Part shown: in pieces, positions 34,264 to 42,657 of the stretch | Layout: each line of letters opens with the position of its first letter | Position numbering within the stretch: position 1 is the stretch's first letter | NCBI RefSeq assembly: GCF_001020205.1 | Contig: NZ_CP011663.1 | Coordinates: 1,364,001 to 1,428,000 of the forward strand | DNA: 64,000 nt | DNA from: Clostridium sporogenes | GTDB lineage: Bacteria; Bacillota; Clostridia; Clostridiales; Clostridiaceae | Direction: 5' to 3' | Notes under the pieces: model-generated | The model's input: only the letters and a program-made list of their open reading frames with translations | What the model was told of the DNA's origin: nothing | Databases searched by the model: none | Position numbers and translations under genes: made by a program

Positions 34264-34992
34264 TTGAATGAAGCTTTAGTTGTGTTTGTTAGAGCTGTAA
34301 TAGGATTCTTTACTCTTTTAATATTTGCAAGAATATTGGGAAAGCAGCAAATAAGTCAGCTTACTTTTTTCGATTATGTTCTTGGTATAACTATAGGGTC
34401 TACAGCCTCTACATTAAGTACAGATTTGGAAAGTACAGCTTGGTCACATTGGGTCGGACTTTTAGCTTGGTGTATTATAGGATTTTTGCTGCAATGGATA
34501 ACATTAAAATGGAGATATGCAGCTAAATATATAGAAGGGGAGCCTACTATTGTAATAATGGATGGTAAAATAATGGAGGATACCTTAAGAAAAATGAGAT
34601 ACAGAGTATCAGATGTTTTAGAACAACTTAGAGGAAAAGACATTTTTGATTTAGCAGAAGTAGAGTTTGCAGTATTAGAATCTGATGGTCAATTATCTGT
34701 TCTAAAAAAACCAGAATTAGAGCCAGTAACTGCCAAAGATTTAAATATATCTAAGAGTAAAACAGGCATAAGTAGAGAACTTATATATGATGGAAAAATA
34801 GTAGAGGATAATTTAAGAGAAATAAATAGGGATAAAGAATGGTTAAAAGCTGAACTGAAAAAAAGAAATATTAAAGATTCATCAGAGGTTTTTTTAGCTA
34901 CTATAAATGAAAATAATCAAATTTATGTAGATACATATAAAGATCATCTAAAAAGAATAATAGATATAGGAGACTATAAAGGACCTTACTAA
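34264..34992 (+). CDS. DUF421 (YetF-type) membrane protein
   Basis: The 242-residue protein has three membrane helices within the first ~85 residues, carrying ARILGKQQISQLTFFDYVLG and ITIGSTAST. Two small soluble domains follow, with RKMRYRVSDVLEQLRGKDIFDL, AEVEFAVLESDGQLSVLKKPE and DNLREINRDKEWLKAELKKR. This is the YetF/DUF421 family. B. subtilis members affect spore properties, but the biochemical role is unsettled. I prefer TTG 34264, with AGGGAG nine bases before it and family N-terminus MNEALVVF, over GTG 34255, which overlaps that RBS. A DUF4363 gene follows at 35154, a common pairing. Confidence 0.85.
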   Translation: MNEALVVFVRAVIGFFTLLIFARILGKQQISQLTFFDYVLGITIGSTASTLSTDLESTAWSHWVGLLAWCIIGFLLQWITLKWRYAAKYIEGEPTIVIMDGKIMEDTLRKMRYRVSDVLEQLRGKDIFDLAEVEFAVLESDGQLSVLKKPELEPVTAKDLNISKSKTGISRELIYDGKIVEDNLREINRDKEWLKAELKKRNIKDSSEVFLATINENNQIYVDTYKDHLKRIIDIGDYKGPY

Positions 34993-35153
34993 TTGTTTTA
35001 TCATATCTTATTATTTTTTGTATTTAAATTTATTCCATTTGAGCATTGTATTTATCTAAATATTAATTTTAATTAAGTAATAAAATCATAAAAAATAGAA
35101 ATTAAGATGTTATTAAAGTTATATTTATGAAATAAATTTTAGAAGGTGATTAT

Positions 35154-35519
35154 ATGAGAAGATTTTTAGTAAGAATAATTCCAATAGTAACCTTAGGTTT
35201 TTTTGTTGCTGTTATGTTAAGTTCAGGTTATATGAAAAAGCCTAGAACCCAAGAAGAAAATGTAGATAAATTTATAAGTACTACAATAGAATATGTAAAA
35301 AATGAAGATTGGAGTAATGCAGAAAAGGAAGTAGAAAAATTAAATTTAGCATGGAATAAGGTTTTAAAAAGAGTTCAATTTAGTTCAGAATTAGACCAAA
35401 TAAATTATTTAGGTGAAAGTATAGATAAAGCTAAAGGTGGAATAATTGCAGAAGACAAAGGTATAAGTTTATCTAATTTAACAAGTTTTTATGAAGAATG
35501 GCAAACTATAGGTAAATAA
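35154..35519 (+). CDS. DUF4363 family protein
   Basis: This 121-residue protein has an N-terminal membrane anchor (about 5-24) and an all-helical extracytoplasmic domain with tryptophans at conserved spacing (ENVDKFISTTIEYVKNEDWS, KLNLAWNKVLKRVQFSSELD, FYEEWQTIGK). DUF4363 genes commonly follow DUF421 genes in clostridia and are thought to be their partner. AGAAGGTGATTAT precedes the ATG. The 160-base gap to the DUF421 gene could still allow read-through. Confidence 0.8.
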   Translation: MRRFLVRIIPIVTLGFFVAVMLSSGYMKKPRTQEENVDKFISTTIEYVKNEDWSNAEKEVEKLNLAWNKVLKRVQFSSELDQINYLGESIDKAKGGIIAEDKGISLSNLTSFYEEWQTIGK

Positions 35520-35651
35520 AATAAATTTAAAACTATAAATTCTTATTAAGCAAAATAAAAAAAATTATTTATATAATATTATAAAGGAGAATAAAAAATA
35601 ATAGTAAATCATAAATTTATAAAGATAGATAATGTTTTTTAGGTGAATTTT

Positions 35652-35990
35652 ATGAAGGTATTCTTGGGAAATTTAGTATATAGTTTTATGGTATCCTTTG
35701 GAGTAATAATAGGAGCAAGTGTTTTTTCAGGCATTGCTGCAATTTTATTAAATCACCCCCCTTTTAAAATTATGGCGGATATCTCTAATTCTATAAAAAT
35801 ATGGGCAGTAGCTACAGCATTAGGGGGAACATTTTCCTCTTTTTCTATTTTGGAAGAGGGAATATTTAAAGGTGAGCTAAGGGGAATGTTCAAACAAATA
35901 TTTTATATTCTTGCCTCCTTAATAGGTGCTAACTTAGCGGTAAATGGCATAGAGCTTTTACAAAAATGGGGAGAATATTTCAATAGATGA
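35652..35990 (+). CDS. ytrH: YtrH-family sporulation membrane protein
   Basis: The 112-residue protein has three membrane helices (about 5-30, 47-66, 83-103) with GVIIGASVFSGIAAILLNHPP and IKIWAVATALGGTFSSF, as in YtrH. In B. subtilis YtrH and YtrI are made in the mother cell under sigma-E and are needed for efficient spore formation. ATG 35652 is chosen with TAGGTGA five bases upstream; the in-frame GTG 35643 lies in that site. The stop overlaps the next start (ATGA), so the two genes are translationally coupled. Confidence 0.85.
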   Translation: MKVFLGNLVYSFMVSFGVIIGASVFSGIAAILLNHPPFKIMADISNSIKIWAVATALGGTFSSFSILEEGIFKGELRGMFKQIFYILASLIGANLAVNGIELLQKWGEYFNR

Positions 35991-36460
35991 ATAAAGAAAA
36001 TAAATATTTTTTTTCTTTTTGTGTAGGGTTAGTTATAGGAGGCACAATAGGTATAGTTTTTTTTAGTTTATTCATAAGTTATAGAATAGAAAATTATCAT
36101 AAAAAAATAAATTATTTAAATAATATAATAGAAGATCAACAAGTTAGGTTAGAGGGATTAGAAAATAAATTAAGCAAGAAAAAGCTTATAGTAAAAAAGA
36201 TAGAAGTAGATATTAAATTTAAAAATAAAGAAATAGAAGATGAATTAGTAACTATTGAATTAGAAAAACATATAAAAGAAAAATTTAATAATTTAATTGG
36301 AAAAGAATTAGACAAAATAGATGGTGATATATTGGTACAAGTAGTAGATAACAGAATAATGAAGATAAAGAATAAACAATATAAATTAAAAGTAGAAAAA
36401 ATAATTATAGCTCAAAATATAAAATTTTATATACAAGTAGAAGAGTTCCAAAGTGATTAG
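35987..36460 (+). CDS. YtrI-like sporulation protein
   Basis: This 157-residue protein has one membrane helix (about 9-30), a coiled coil (35-65) and a small alpha/beta C-terminal domain (70-155). Its length, topology and position directly after ytrH (4-base overlap) match YtrI, the co-transcribed sporulation partner. Sequence alone is too divergent for full certainty. The sequence has strong Lys/Ile/Glu bias, normal for this genome. Confidence 0.7.
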   Translation: MNKENKYFFSFCVGLVIGGTIGIVFFSLFISYRIENYHKKINYLNNIIEDQQVRLEGLENKLSKKKLIVKKIEVDIKFKNKEIEDELVTIELEKHIKEKFNNLIGKELDKIDGDILVQVVDNRIMKIKNKQYKLKVEKIIIAQNIKFYIQVEEFQSD

Positions 36461-36638
36461 AATTTTAGATATTCTATGTTTAAATTTTATATTATATGTA
36501 TAATGACTACTTCGCAAATCATTATTTATATTAGAGAATTTCATTTAAAGCTTAGAATAATTATATGTATTAAATAAGGATATACAACTATAAATAATTA
36601 AATGCTTTTAGTTAGAATAAAAGTATAGATAGAAATAA

Positions 36639-36667
36639 TTGACAATGGATGCTGTAGAAAGTAAAAT
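36639..36667 (+). promoter_or_regulatory. Consensus-like promoter of the TetR gene
   Basis: TTGACA, 17-base spacer, TAAAAT. It is one of the best sigma-A promoters in the window, with transcription expected to start about 40 bases before ATG 36713. Confidence 0.65.
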
Positions 36668-36712
36668 ATATTGATATATAATGAATCTAAGGTCATGAAT
36701 GAGGTGTTCAAT

Positions 36713-37285
36713 ATGCCAAAAATAATAAAAGATATAGAAGAGAAAATAAGCAATGCATCAATAAGGCTTTTTGGGGAATATGGATACGAGGCTGTAGATA
36801 TGAAGCTTATTGCCAAAGAGTCTGGAGTAGCTGTCGGTACTTTATATAACTATTATTCTAGAAAAAGTGAATTATTTTTAGAAGTTTTCGTAAAAAGTTG
36901 GGAAAAGACTTTATTAAAATTAAAAGAAGAGAGAGATAAAGATATAAGTAAAGAAAAAAAAATAAATAAATATTTAGAAATATTATATGATGATATAGAA
37001 ATGAGAAAAGGAATTGGTAACCAAATTATAAAGATAGATTTTAATATTAAAAATTCTAGAGAAAGAGAACAATTTGTTTATTTTAAAGAAAAAATTATAG
37101 GTGAAATACAGGGGATTTTTAATGAACAAATTTCTACAGATGCAATAGAAAAGAAGTATGATGTATCTCTTAGGCTTATAGAGACAATATTTTCTGTAAT
37201 AAGAGTAATGATTGAAAATCATAAAGAGGATAGAAGAGATAATTTAGATTTTTTAAATATTATATTCTTATCTTTTATGAAATAA
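36713..37285 (+). CDS. TetR/AcrR-family transcriptional regulator
   Basis: The 190-residue protein has a TetR helix-turn-helix at the N-terminus (ISNASIRLFGEYGYEAVDMKL, IAKESGVAVGTLYNYYSRKSELF), then an all-helical ligand-binding domain. ATG 36713 is chosen because GAGGTG lies six bases upstream and PKIIKDIEEKI is a normal family start; an in-frame TTG at 36671 would add 14 residues. No transporter or enzyme is adjacent, so its target is unknown, perhaps itself. Confidence 0.87.
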   Translation: MPKIIKDIEEKISNASIRLFGEYGYEAVDMKLIAKESGVAVGTLYNYYSRKSELFLEVFVKSWEKTLLKLKEERDKDISKEKKINKYLEILYDDIEMRKGIGNQIIKIDFNIKNSREREQFVYFKEKIIGEIQGIFNEQISTDAIEKKYDVSLRLIETIFSVIRVMIENHKEDRRDNLDFLNIIFLSFMK

Positions 37286-37874
37286 TTTTTACATTTAACA
37301 TTAAATAGAAAATACAACAAATATTAGGATTCTATATGCTATGTAATAATTAAAGTATATAGAATTTTATTAATATTAGGGTAGGTTGTAAAAAATCATA
37401 TTATAATAAACATTTATTAATAAAAGCTTTATCTATAGCATTTTTTTATAAATATATAAAAATATTTTATAATACCTTATAATAGATAGAGAAGGAGAAA
37501 TTATAAAATATTCTAGTATATTTTATAGAACAACACATAAAATATGTTAAGCGGGTTAACTTATTAAATTGTAAAAATATCAAATAAAGCAATATATAAT
37601 TAGGAAAAATGTTAGCCTGAAATTTAAAATGCCTTCCTTGATTTATTATATACACACACAGGAAGAGGCTGCCTTAAAATATAAACAGGCAGTCTTTTTA
37701 TATATTATAAAAATGTAATAGGTAAATAGGATTTGCTTTTTTATTGGTTTACTATATTACTTTATATTATATTTTTCAAAGGTTATATATAAACTGAGTA
37801 TATTTATATAAAAAACAAAATATTGAATTAATGGTATAATAGTAATTATATAACTATAACAGGAGTTGATTTAT
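37286..37874. other. Intergenic stretch, 589 bases
   Basis: It contains the terminator at 37665-37701 and, near 37800-37850, promoter-like AT-rich sequence for the DUF3267 gene. A minus-strand frame at 37467-37655 lacks an RBS and has shadow-like composition. I see no gene. Confidence 0.45.
37665..37701 (+). terminator. Intrinsic terminator
   Basis: GAGGCTGCC pairs with GGCAGTCTT (G-U pair), followed by TTTTTATAT. Its distance of 380 bases from the TetR stop suggests that it ends a separate transcript or a long 3' region. Confidence 0.55.
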
Positions 37875-38453
37875 ATGAAATTTCAAATAGGAGAGTATGA
37901 AAATGGTGATAGTTTCGACCCCTGTGATAAGAGCAAATGGCATCAATTAAAAGAACCAGGAATTATATTAGCTCAAATATTAGGTATACCTATAGCTATA
38001 TCAGTAGTAGGATTAATCTACATTTATATGATAAATTATACTTATGTAAAAGATATTTATTTAAGTTTAAAGGACATAGTTATAGCTTTTATAATTATTA
38101 TACCAATCCACGAAATACTACACAGTTTGGCTTTCCCTAATTTTAAACAAACTATTTTTGGATTTATACCTAAGGGGTTAGTATCTTACTCCTTTTTTGA
38201 GGGGGAAATAACAAGGAATAGGCTAGTAATATCTCTAATTTTTCCTTTTATAATATTAACTATATTGCCAACCATAGGATTAAGTTTTATAAGGATTAAA
38301 AATAATTTTTTATATGTGATAATAATAATAAATGCAGTTGCTTCCTATGTGGATATTTTTTCTATATTTATATTGTTGTTACAGGTTCCTAAAAGTACTT
38401 ATATAAAGAATATAGGAAATAAAACTTATTGGAAGTGGAATAAAAAATATTAA
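37875..38453 (+). CDS. DUF3267 membrane protein with HExxH motif
   Basis: This 192-residue protein has about four membrane helices and the zinc-protease-like motif HEILH (about 80-84) at the end of helix 2 (IIIPIHEILHSLAFP). This is the layout of DUF3267, a family distantly related to site-2/spoIVFB-type membrane metalloproteases. Activity has not been shown as far as I know. ATG 37875 has AGGAGTTGATTTAT upstream; the in-frame TTG 37866 lies inside that site. The next gene follows after 35 bases. Confidence 0.8.
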   Translation: MKFQIGEYENGDSFDPCDKSKWHQLKEPGIILAQILGIPIAISVVGLIYIYMINYTYVKDIYLSLKDIVIAFIIIIPIHEILHSLAFPNFKQTIFGFIPKGLVSYSFFEGEITRNRLVISLIFPFIILTILPTIGLSFIRIKNNFLYVIIIINAVASYVDIFSIFILLLQVPKSTYIKNIGNKTYWKWNKKY

Positions 38454-38488
38454 TTATTATTGTAAATAGGGAGAGGTATAAGAGTATC

Positions 38489-39184
38489 ATGGAAGTTAAA
38501 TATATGGAGATATTTGAAGATGAGCTCAATAAGCTAACTTATTGTACAGAGGTCACAACGTCTAGATCATTAAATAAATTTACAGACAAAATAAAAGTAT
38601 ATTATCATAAATATATAACAGGAGAAAGCTATTTTGATTTTTATTTTGGAAGAACATATAAAGGTAAATTAATAGAAAATAAGTTTTATATGTTTAAGGA
38701 AGATCTAAGATTGTATATTAATTTTCTCAAAAATTTTTATAATGTTTTGAAGATAACTGTTAATAAACAATCAGATATTATACATTATTTTTTAATTAAA
38801 GACCAGGGAGAAATATGCATATCTTTAATAGGAGAGGACTATGTGAAGCTGGCTTCTGAAGATAATAGTAAAACTAGAGTATTTTTTATATTAAATAAAG
38901 AAGAATTATCTTATTATATAAGGGTTATGGAAAACATATATTATGAAAGAAATGTAATTAATGAATTGAATCATTTAACAAATTCTTTAGATAAAGTTAA
39001 TAGTAAAGAAAGTAATAAAAATCTTAAAAAAGAAGTAAATAAAGAATATGTGTTAAGCCAAAGAGAAAAAAACAATGTATATTTACAGGCATTATATGCT
39101 TTTCTTGATGAGGCTCTGGATAGAAAAGATAAAAAATCTTTTTATTCCATATGTAATCAAATAAAAAAATATAATAAAAAATAA
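38489..39184 (+). CDS. Hypothetical protein with possible IDEAL-type C-terminus
   Basis: I do not recognise the N-terminal 180 residues of this 231-residue protein. They are alpha/beta, with three similar FYxxFYF/VFFILNKEELSYYIR strands-and-helix segments suggesting an internal duplication (about 35-85 and 105-155). The last 40 residues (YLQALYAFLDEALDRKDKKSF) resemble the short IDEAL motif found in a few Firmicutes regulators. GGGAGAGG precedes the ATG at some distance; ATG 38504 is an alternative start. It is probably co-transcribed with the DUF3267 gene and ends at a clear terminator. Confidence 0.6.
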   Translation: MEVKYMEIFEDELNKLTYCTEVTTSRSLNKFTDKIKVYYHKYITGESYFDFYFGRTYKGKLIENKFYMFKEDLRLYINFLKNFYNVLKITVNKQSDIIHYFLIKDQGEICISLIGEDYVKLASEDNSKTRVFFILNKEELSYYIRVMENIYYERNVINELNHLTNSLDKVNSKESNKNLKKEVNKEYVLSQREKNNVYLQALYAFLDEALDRKDKKSFYSICNQIKKYNKK

Positions 39185-39198
39185 AATATATAAAGTAT

Positions 39199-39241
39199 AA
39201 AACCCCCTGATAATAAAATAAATACAAGGGGTTTTATTTTA
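39199..39241 (+). terminator. Intrinsic terminator
   Basis: AAAACCCC pairs with GGGGTTTT, followed by ATTTTAAATTTT. It lies 14 bases after the stop at 39184 and also serves the convergent minus-strand small gene. Confidence 0.8.
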
Positions 39242-39248
39242 AATTTTA

Positions 39249-39422
39249 CTAAGCATTACATTGATCATATTTATCATCCATAGAGCTTTCCTTATATTCA
39301 TTCTTTGAATCATTATCATTGCAAGAATTTTCTTTAGAGTTAGAAGCTAAAAAAATGGAACCAATAGCTAATGTAGATAATAGTATTCTAAATAAAGTCT
39401 TTTTTTTATGTTTTTTTGCCAT
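39249..39422 (-). CDS. Small one-helix secreted or membrane protein
   Basis: This 57-residue ORF begins MAKKHKKKTLFRILLSTLAI, a basic stretch and one hydrophobic helix (10-27). It ends in a hydrophilic Asn/Asp/Lys/Ser tail with two Cys (ENSCNDNDSKNEYKESSMDD, DQCNA). AAAGGAT lies nine bases before the ATG. The positive-inside signal and short tail suggest a small exported or anchored peptide. No family is recognised. Confidence 0.6.
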   Translation of the reverse strand: MAKKHKKKTLFRILLSTLAIGSIFLASNSKENSCNDNDSKNEYKESSMDDKYDQCNA

Positions 39423-39717
39423 AAGATCAATCCTTTCTTATGAATGTATTATATTAATTATACATTAAATCCTATAGGATAATATAGGCATTTTTAATAT
39501 TAACATAAAGTTTAGAATTCATGCAATAGCAGACTATATAATAGTAGTAATGTTTTTTTGTTATGAAAAATTATAATAAAATAAAAAATTACTATAATAG
39601 TTATAATAACTTTAAAAGTTGTTATAATAATTTATAAATTCAAAAGAGTAGTAAAATTTTGATATATATTAAAAAATGATTATAAGTATACTAAAATACA
39701 AATCTAATTTTAAAATT
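39423..39717. other. Upstream region of the small minus-strand gene
   Basis: About 295 bases of AT-rich DNA. TATAAT-like sequences are frequent, and TTATAATAACTTTAAAAGTTGTTATAA (about 39600) is a short palindrome. Nothing codes here. Confidence 0.35.
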
Positions 39718-39765
39718 AAAAAGCTATGAATTTTGGAAATTATATTTCTAAATTCATAGCTTTTG
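39718..39765 (-). terminator. Terminator of the gerW operon
   Basis: AAAAAGCTATGAATTT pairs with AAATTCATAGCTTTT. On the minus strand it ends the DUF2953-gerW unit 16 bases after the gerW stop. Confidence 0.8.
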
Positions 39766-39780
39766 ATATTTCATTAAAAG

Positions 39781-40224
39781 CTAGTTCTTTTTAGTGTTTT
39801 GAGTACTAGCACTTGTTGATGTTGACTGAGAAGCATTGGTATTTTGAGATCCAGCTTGTTGGCTATTTTGTCCCATATTTTGTTTGAAATTAGTAACCAT
39901 TTCAGGTATTTTATTTATAATTTTATCCATATTGTTTTTCTGAGAAACTGGCAACATGGATACAGAATCATTTTCCATAACCATTATAGCATCAGTACTG
40001 ATTCTAGCACCTAATCCTAAGGTTGGAGAGCAATCTGCTGCATTTTGATTCATTTTTGGGGAAATGTTTCCACTACCATAACCTAAAGTTACAGAAACTA
40101 CAGGTACTAATGTTTTATTTTGGACAGAAACAGGAGCACCTAAAAGATTTTCATGTTTTATATGGTCTTCTACCTTAGTAAAAACAGCATTCATATTTTC
40201 ATCAAAGCATTTATTAGCATTCAT
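39781..40224 (-). CDS. gerW: GerW (YtfJ) family spore protein
   Basis: The 147-residue protein has the GerW core (FTKVEDHIKHENLLGAPVSV, LVPVVSVTLGYGSGN, TLGLGARISTDAIMVMENDS) and then a low-complexity Gln/Asn/Ser/Thr tail (110-147). In B. subtilis GerW is needed for germination with L-alanine. AAGGAGGATTTAATA precedes the ATG. The gene is 21 bases downstream of the DUF2953 gene, the usual partner order. Confidence 0.87.
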   Translation of the reverse strand: MNANKCFDENMNAVFTKVEDHIKHENLLGAPVSVQNKTLVPVVSVTLGYGSGNISPKMNQNAADCSPTLGLGARISTDAIMVMENDSVSMLPVSQKNNMDKIINKIPEMVTNFKQNMGQNSQQAGSQNTNASQSTSTSASTQNTKKN

Positions 40225-40245
40225 TATTAAATCCTCCTTATTTTC

Positions 40246-40788
40246 TTACCTATATTTGTAGGAAAGTTTTTTATTATAATTTTTAATATAAGATTTTAAA
40301 ATTTTTATGATAGCGTAAAATATATTTATTTTTGCAAATGCCTTTGCAGTAAAGTAAGAAGTATCCACCATAAAATTTGGATTGTTATATATTTTATTTT
40401 TATCCAAATAATTAGGTATTAAATTTATAAATCCACATAATATACCAGTAATCAAAGGATCATTAAATCCATAATAAGTATCTAAATAAAGATAATCTAA
40501 ATTTAAACTTTTAAGAATATTTACTCTATCTTTAATAGTATAGTTAGACTTAATAGTACTAAATTGTATTTGTTTAATTTTAAAGCTTTTTTTAAAAATA
40601 TAGATTTTTATAAAAATATCACCCTCATTAACAATTAATCTAATATTTAAAAAAGGATATAACCAAGAAAAATCTATATAAGAATTATCAATTTGCTCAG
40701 AATTTATATATAAGTTTATGTTTAGAGGAATAAATAATAATAATAAAAGAATTATTATTAAAATTAAAATAAAGTTCAATAAATACAT
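40246..40788 (-). CDS. DUF2953 membrane-anchored protein
   Basis: The 180-residue protein has an N-terminal membrane helix (about 4-24) and then a beta-rich domain (LNINLYINSEQIDNSYIDFS, IFIKIYIFKKSFKIKQIQFS). A late LDTYYGFNDPLITGILCGFI is the family's most typical segment. DUF2953 genes precede gerW/ytfJ in many spore formers, suggesting a spore role. AAAGGAACTG precedes the ATG. Confidence 0.8.
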   Translation of the reverse strand: MYLLNFILILIIILLLLLFIPLNINLYINSEQIDNSYIDFSWLYPFLNIRLIVNEGDIFIKIYIFKKSFKIKQIQFSTIKSNYTIKDRVNILKSLNLDYLYLDTYYGFNDPLITGILCGFINLIPNYLDKNKIYNNPNFMVDTSYFTAKAFAKINIFYAIIKILKSYIKNYNKKLSYKYR

Positions 40789-40967
40789 TAATTTCAGTTC
40801 CTTTCACTTTATAAAATAATTTTGTTGCATTACTAGTTTACTCTTTATAAGCTAAATTATTTAACAGAATATTTTCATTAAAATATAAAAATATGAAATA
40901 GAATAATAAAAAGCTATAAACTCCAAAAAAATAATTTTATATATTCCAAAAAAGATTAAATAATGTA

Positions 40968-41168
40968 GTGATTGATTCTAAAGAAAAATTAAAAGAATTA
41001 GGTAGCAAAGAGACTTTAATGATTTTGAAAGGCTTAGATAATGATGATATATGTATAAATACATTTTATGCATTTGAAGGTGCAATAAGAAGAATAAGAT
41101 GGCATAGTTTAGATAAAAGTACAAAAATTGAATTAAAAGAATTTTATAAAATAATAAAAGCATATTAA
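40968..41168 (+). CDS. Hypothetical small protein, 66 residues
   Basis: GTG-initiated ORF with a soluble helical sequence (MIDSKEKLKELGSKETLMIL, EGAIRRIRWHSLDKSTKIEL). The composition is protein-like, but no clear RBS precedes the GTG, so expression is uncertain. No family recognised. Confidence 0.4.
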   Translation: MIDSKEKLKELGSKETLMILKGLDNDDICINTFYAFEGAIRRIRWHSLDKSTKIELKEFYKIIKAY

Positions 41169-41265
41169 TAAAAACTTAAAATAATTATCTAAAGCAAAAT
41201 AAAATCTTATGAATGGTTACATTAGGTAAAATTAGAAGAAGAAAAACTAAAAAAGTAATTATATT

Positions 41266-41306
41266 AAAAGTTAAGAGATTTATAATAAGTCTTTTAACTT
41301 TTTTAT
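41266..41306 (+). terminator. Intrinsic terminator
   Basis: AAAAGTTAAGAGA pairs with TCTTTTAACTTTT, followed by TTTATTT. It is about 100 bases after the 66-residue ORF. Confidence 0.7.
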
Positions 41307-41936
41307 TTATAATTCCATTAAGCTACCATTTAAAACATAGTAAATATACTTTAAAGTGATAGAGTTAATGGAAATGTTATCATATTGATAAACTTTAATA
41401 CTTAAATATATATATTAACAATTAAGTTTTGAATTACTATAGTAAAAGGAAAATAAAAATGTTTCATAAAACTTAATTGGAATTTTATAAAAATGCTTAT
41501 ATATTAGCATTTTGCTCTAATTATATATAATTATTTTAATTTATTAAAATGATAAATTAAGAGTAAAATAATAAATTTAAAGGGACTTTATTATTTATCA
41601 AAATGATATGTAATTTATCATTATAATAAAAACATTTCTTTATATAGAGTGAATTAACAATGTTTTACAGCAGAAATATTTCTTGAAATATAGACGTTCA
41701 ATAATATTTTTAAGGAAAAATATACAAATTTGTTGGGAAATATATATATAAATTACTATTTTTTTATTGTATTTTGGTATAGTTTTTGCATCTATGTATA
41801 AGTAATTAAAAATATTTATATTAAAGAAAAGGAGGAATAAATATTAATTTAATAATAAAATCTCTAGAAACTTAATAGATATTAAAGAAAAAATAGGAAT
41901 CAATAAAATAAGGGAGGGACTTATTTTTTTAATATT

Positions 41937-41964
41937 AAACCTAAAAATTTTTTAGGTTTTAATT
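41937..41964 (+). terminator. Leader hairpin before the SemiSWEET genes
   Basis: AAACCTAAAAA pairs with TTTTTAGGTTT, followed by TAATTTT, 20 bases before the first transporter start. It could be an attenuator of the purine unit. Confidence 0.45.
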
Positions 41965-41981
41965 TTAAAGATAAGGGTGCT

Positions 41982-42266
41982 ATGAGTGGTTTAATAAAGT
42001 TTGGAACAATTATAAATATTATAGGTGGAGTTTTAGTATTATATTCTTTCCTACCACAAATCTATACTATATTAAAAACAAAAAATCCAGGAAACAATAG
42101 TATACAATACTGGATAGTAATGACTTTTGGAATATCTTGTATATGTATAAATCAATTTATATGTGAAGTTCCAAAGGTGCAATTAATTATCCAATCTATA
42201 AATGTTGTATTTGCTATTTTAACTACTGCATTAATAATTTATTTTAGTGTAAAGAAAAAAGCATAA
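41982..42266 (+). CDS. SemiSWEET / PQ-loop half-transporter
   Basis: This 94-residue protein has three membrane helices. The PQ motif is in VLYSFLPQIYTILKTKNPGNNSIQYW (helix 1 and loop), as in bacterial SemiSWEETs, which dimerise to carry small sugars or related solutes. AAGGGTGCT precedes the ATG. A second, similar half-transporter follows 37 bases later; the two may form a heterodimer. They precede the xanthine dehydrogenase-type operon, so the cargo may be a purine or a related compound rather than sugar, which is inference. Confidence 0.8.
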   Translation: MSGLIKFGTIINIIGGVLVLYSFLPQIYTILKTKNPGNNSIQYWIVMTFGISCICINQFICEVPKVQLIIQSINVVFAILTTALIIYFSVKKKA

Positions 42267-42303
42267 AGTAATTTAATAGATTTGATGATAGGAGATGTTA
42301 ATT

Positions 42304-42600
42304 ATGACTAATTTGCATTTTTGGGGGAATATTGCTCAAGCTTTGGGAAGCTTTACTTTAATATATTCATTTTTTCCACAAATATATAAGTTATTAAAAT
42401 TAAAAAATTCAGAGGGGATAAGCCTCCAATATTGGACTATATTAACAGTAGGAGTTGCATGTATAGCAATAAATTTAACTATAAATAAAGTGAACATATT
42501 TATACAGATAACTCAATGGTTAAATGTAGTTTTAGCATTAATAGTTTTGCTTATATCTAGTAAATATAAAAGAGAAGTAAAAGAAAAAAAGAAATTATAA
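42304..42600 (+). CDS. SemiSWEET / PQ-loop half-transporter, second copy
   Basis: The 98-residue protein has the same three-helix plan and PQ motif (LIYSFFPQIYKLLKLKNSEG, then SLQYW). It is clearly related to its neighbour but diverged. ATG 42304 is chosen (AGGAG upstream); ATG 42295 would add three residues and lies close to the RBS. A highly charged Lys-rich C-terminus ends the protein. The molybdenum hydroxylase operon starts 57 bases later. Confidence 0.8.
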   Translation: MTNLHFWGNIAQALGSFTLIYSFFPQIYKLLKLKNSEGISLQYWTILTVGVACIAINLTINKVNIFIQITQWLNVVLALIVLLISSKYKREVKEKKKL

Positions 42601-42657
42601 AATAAATAATATATGTAGTTATTATAGGAAATAAAGTGTTAAAGGGGGGAACTATAT

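Larger units (their letters stand above)
41169..41981. other. Intergenic stretch, 813 bases
   Basis: It contains terminators at 41266 and 41937. An AAAGGAGG at about 41829 precedes an ATT codon and a 10-codon frame, possibly a decayed leader. I looked for and did not find a purine riboswitch ahead of the purine genes. The rest is AT-rich and featureless. Confidence 0.45.

Noticed and set aside
37467..37655. Minus-strand 62-residue ORF
   Set aside because: It has no RBS, an AT-driven Ile/Tyr/Phe composition, and covers a plus-strand region with no other sign of coding.
41500..41980. Purine riboswitch ahead of the purine-catabolism genes
   Set aside because: I searched by eye for the conserved core of guanine/adenine aptamers and did not find it.
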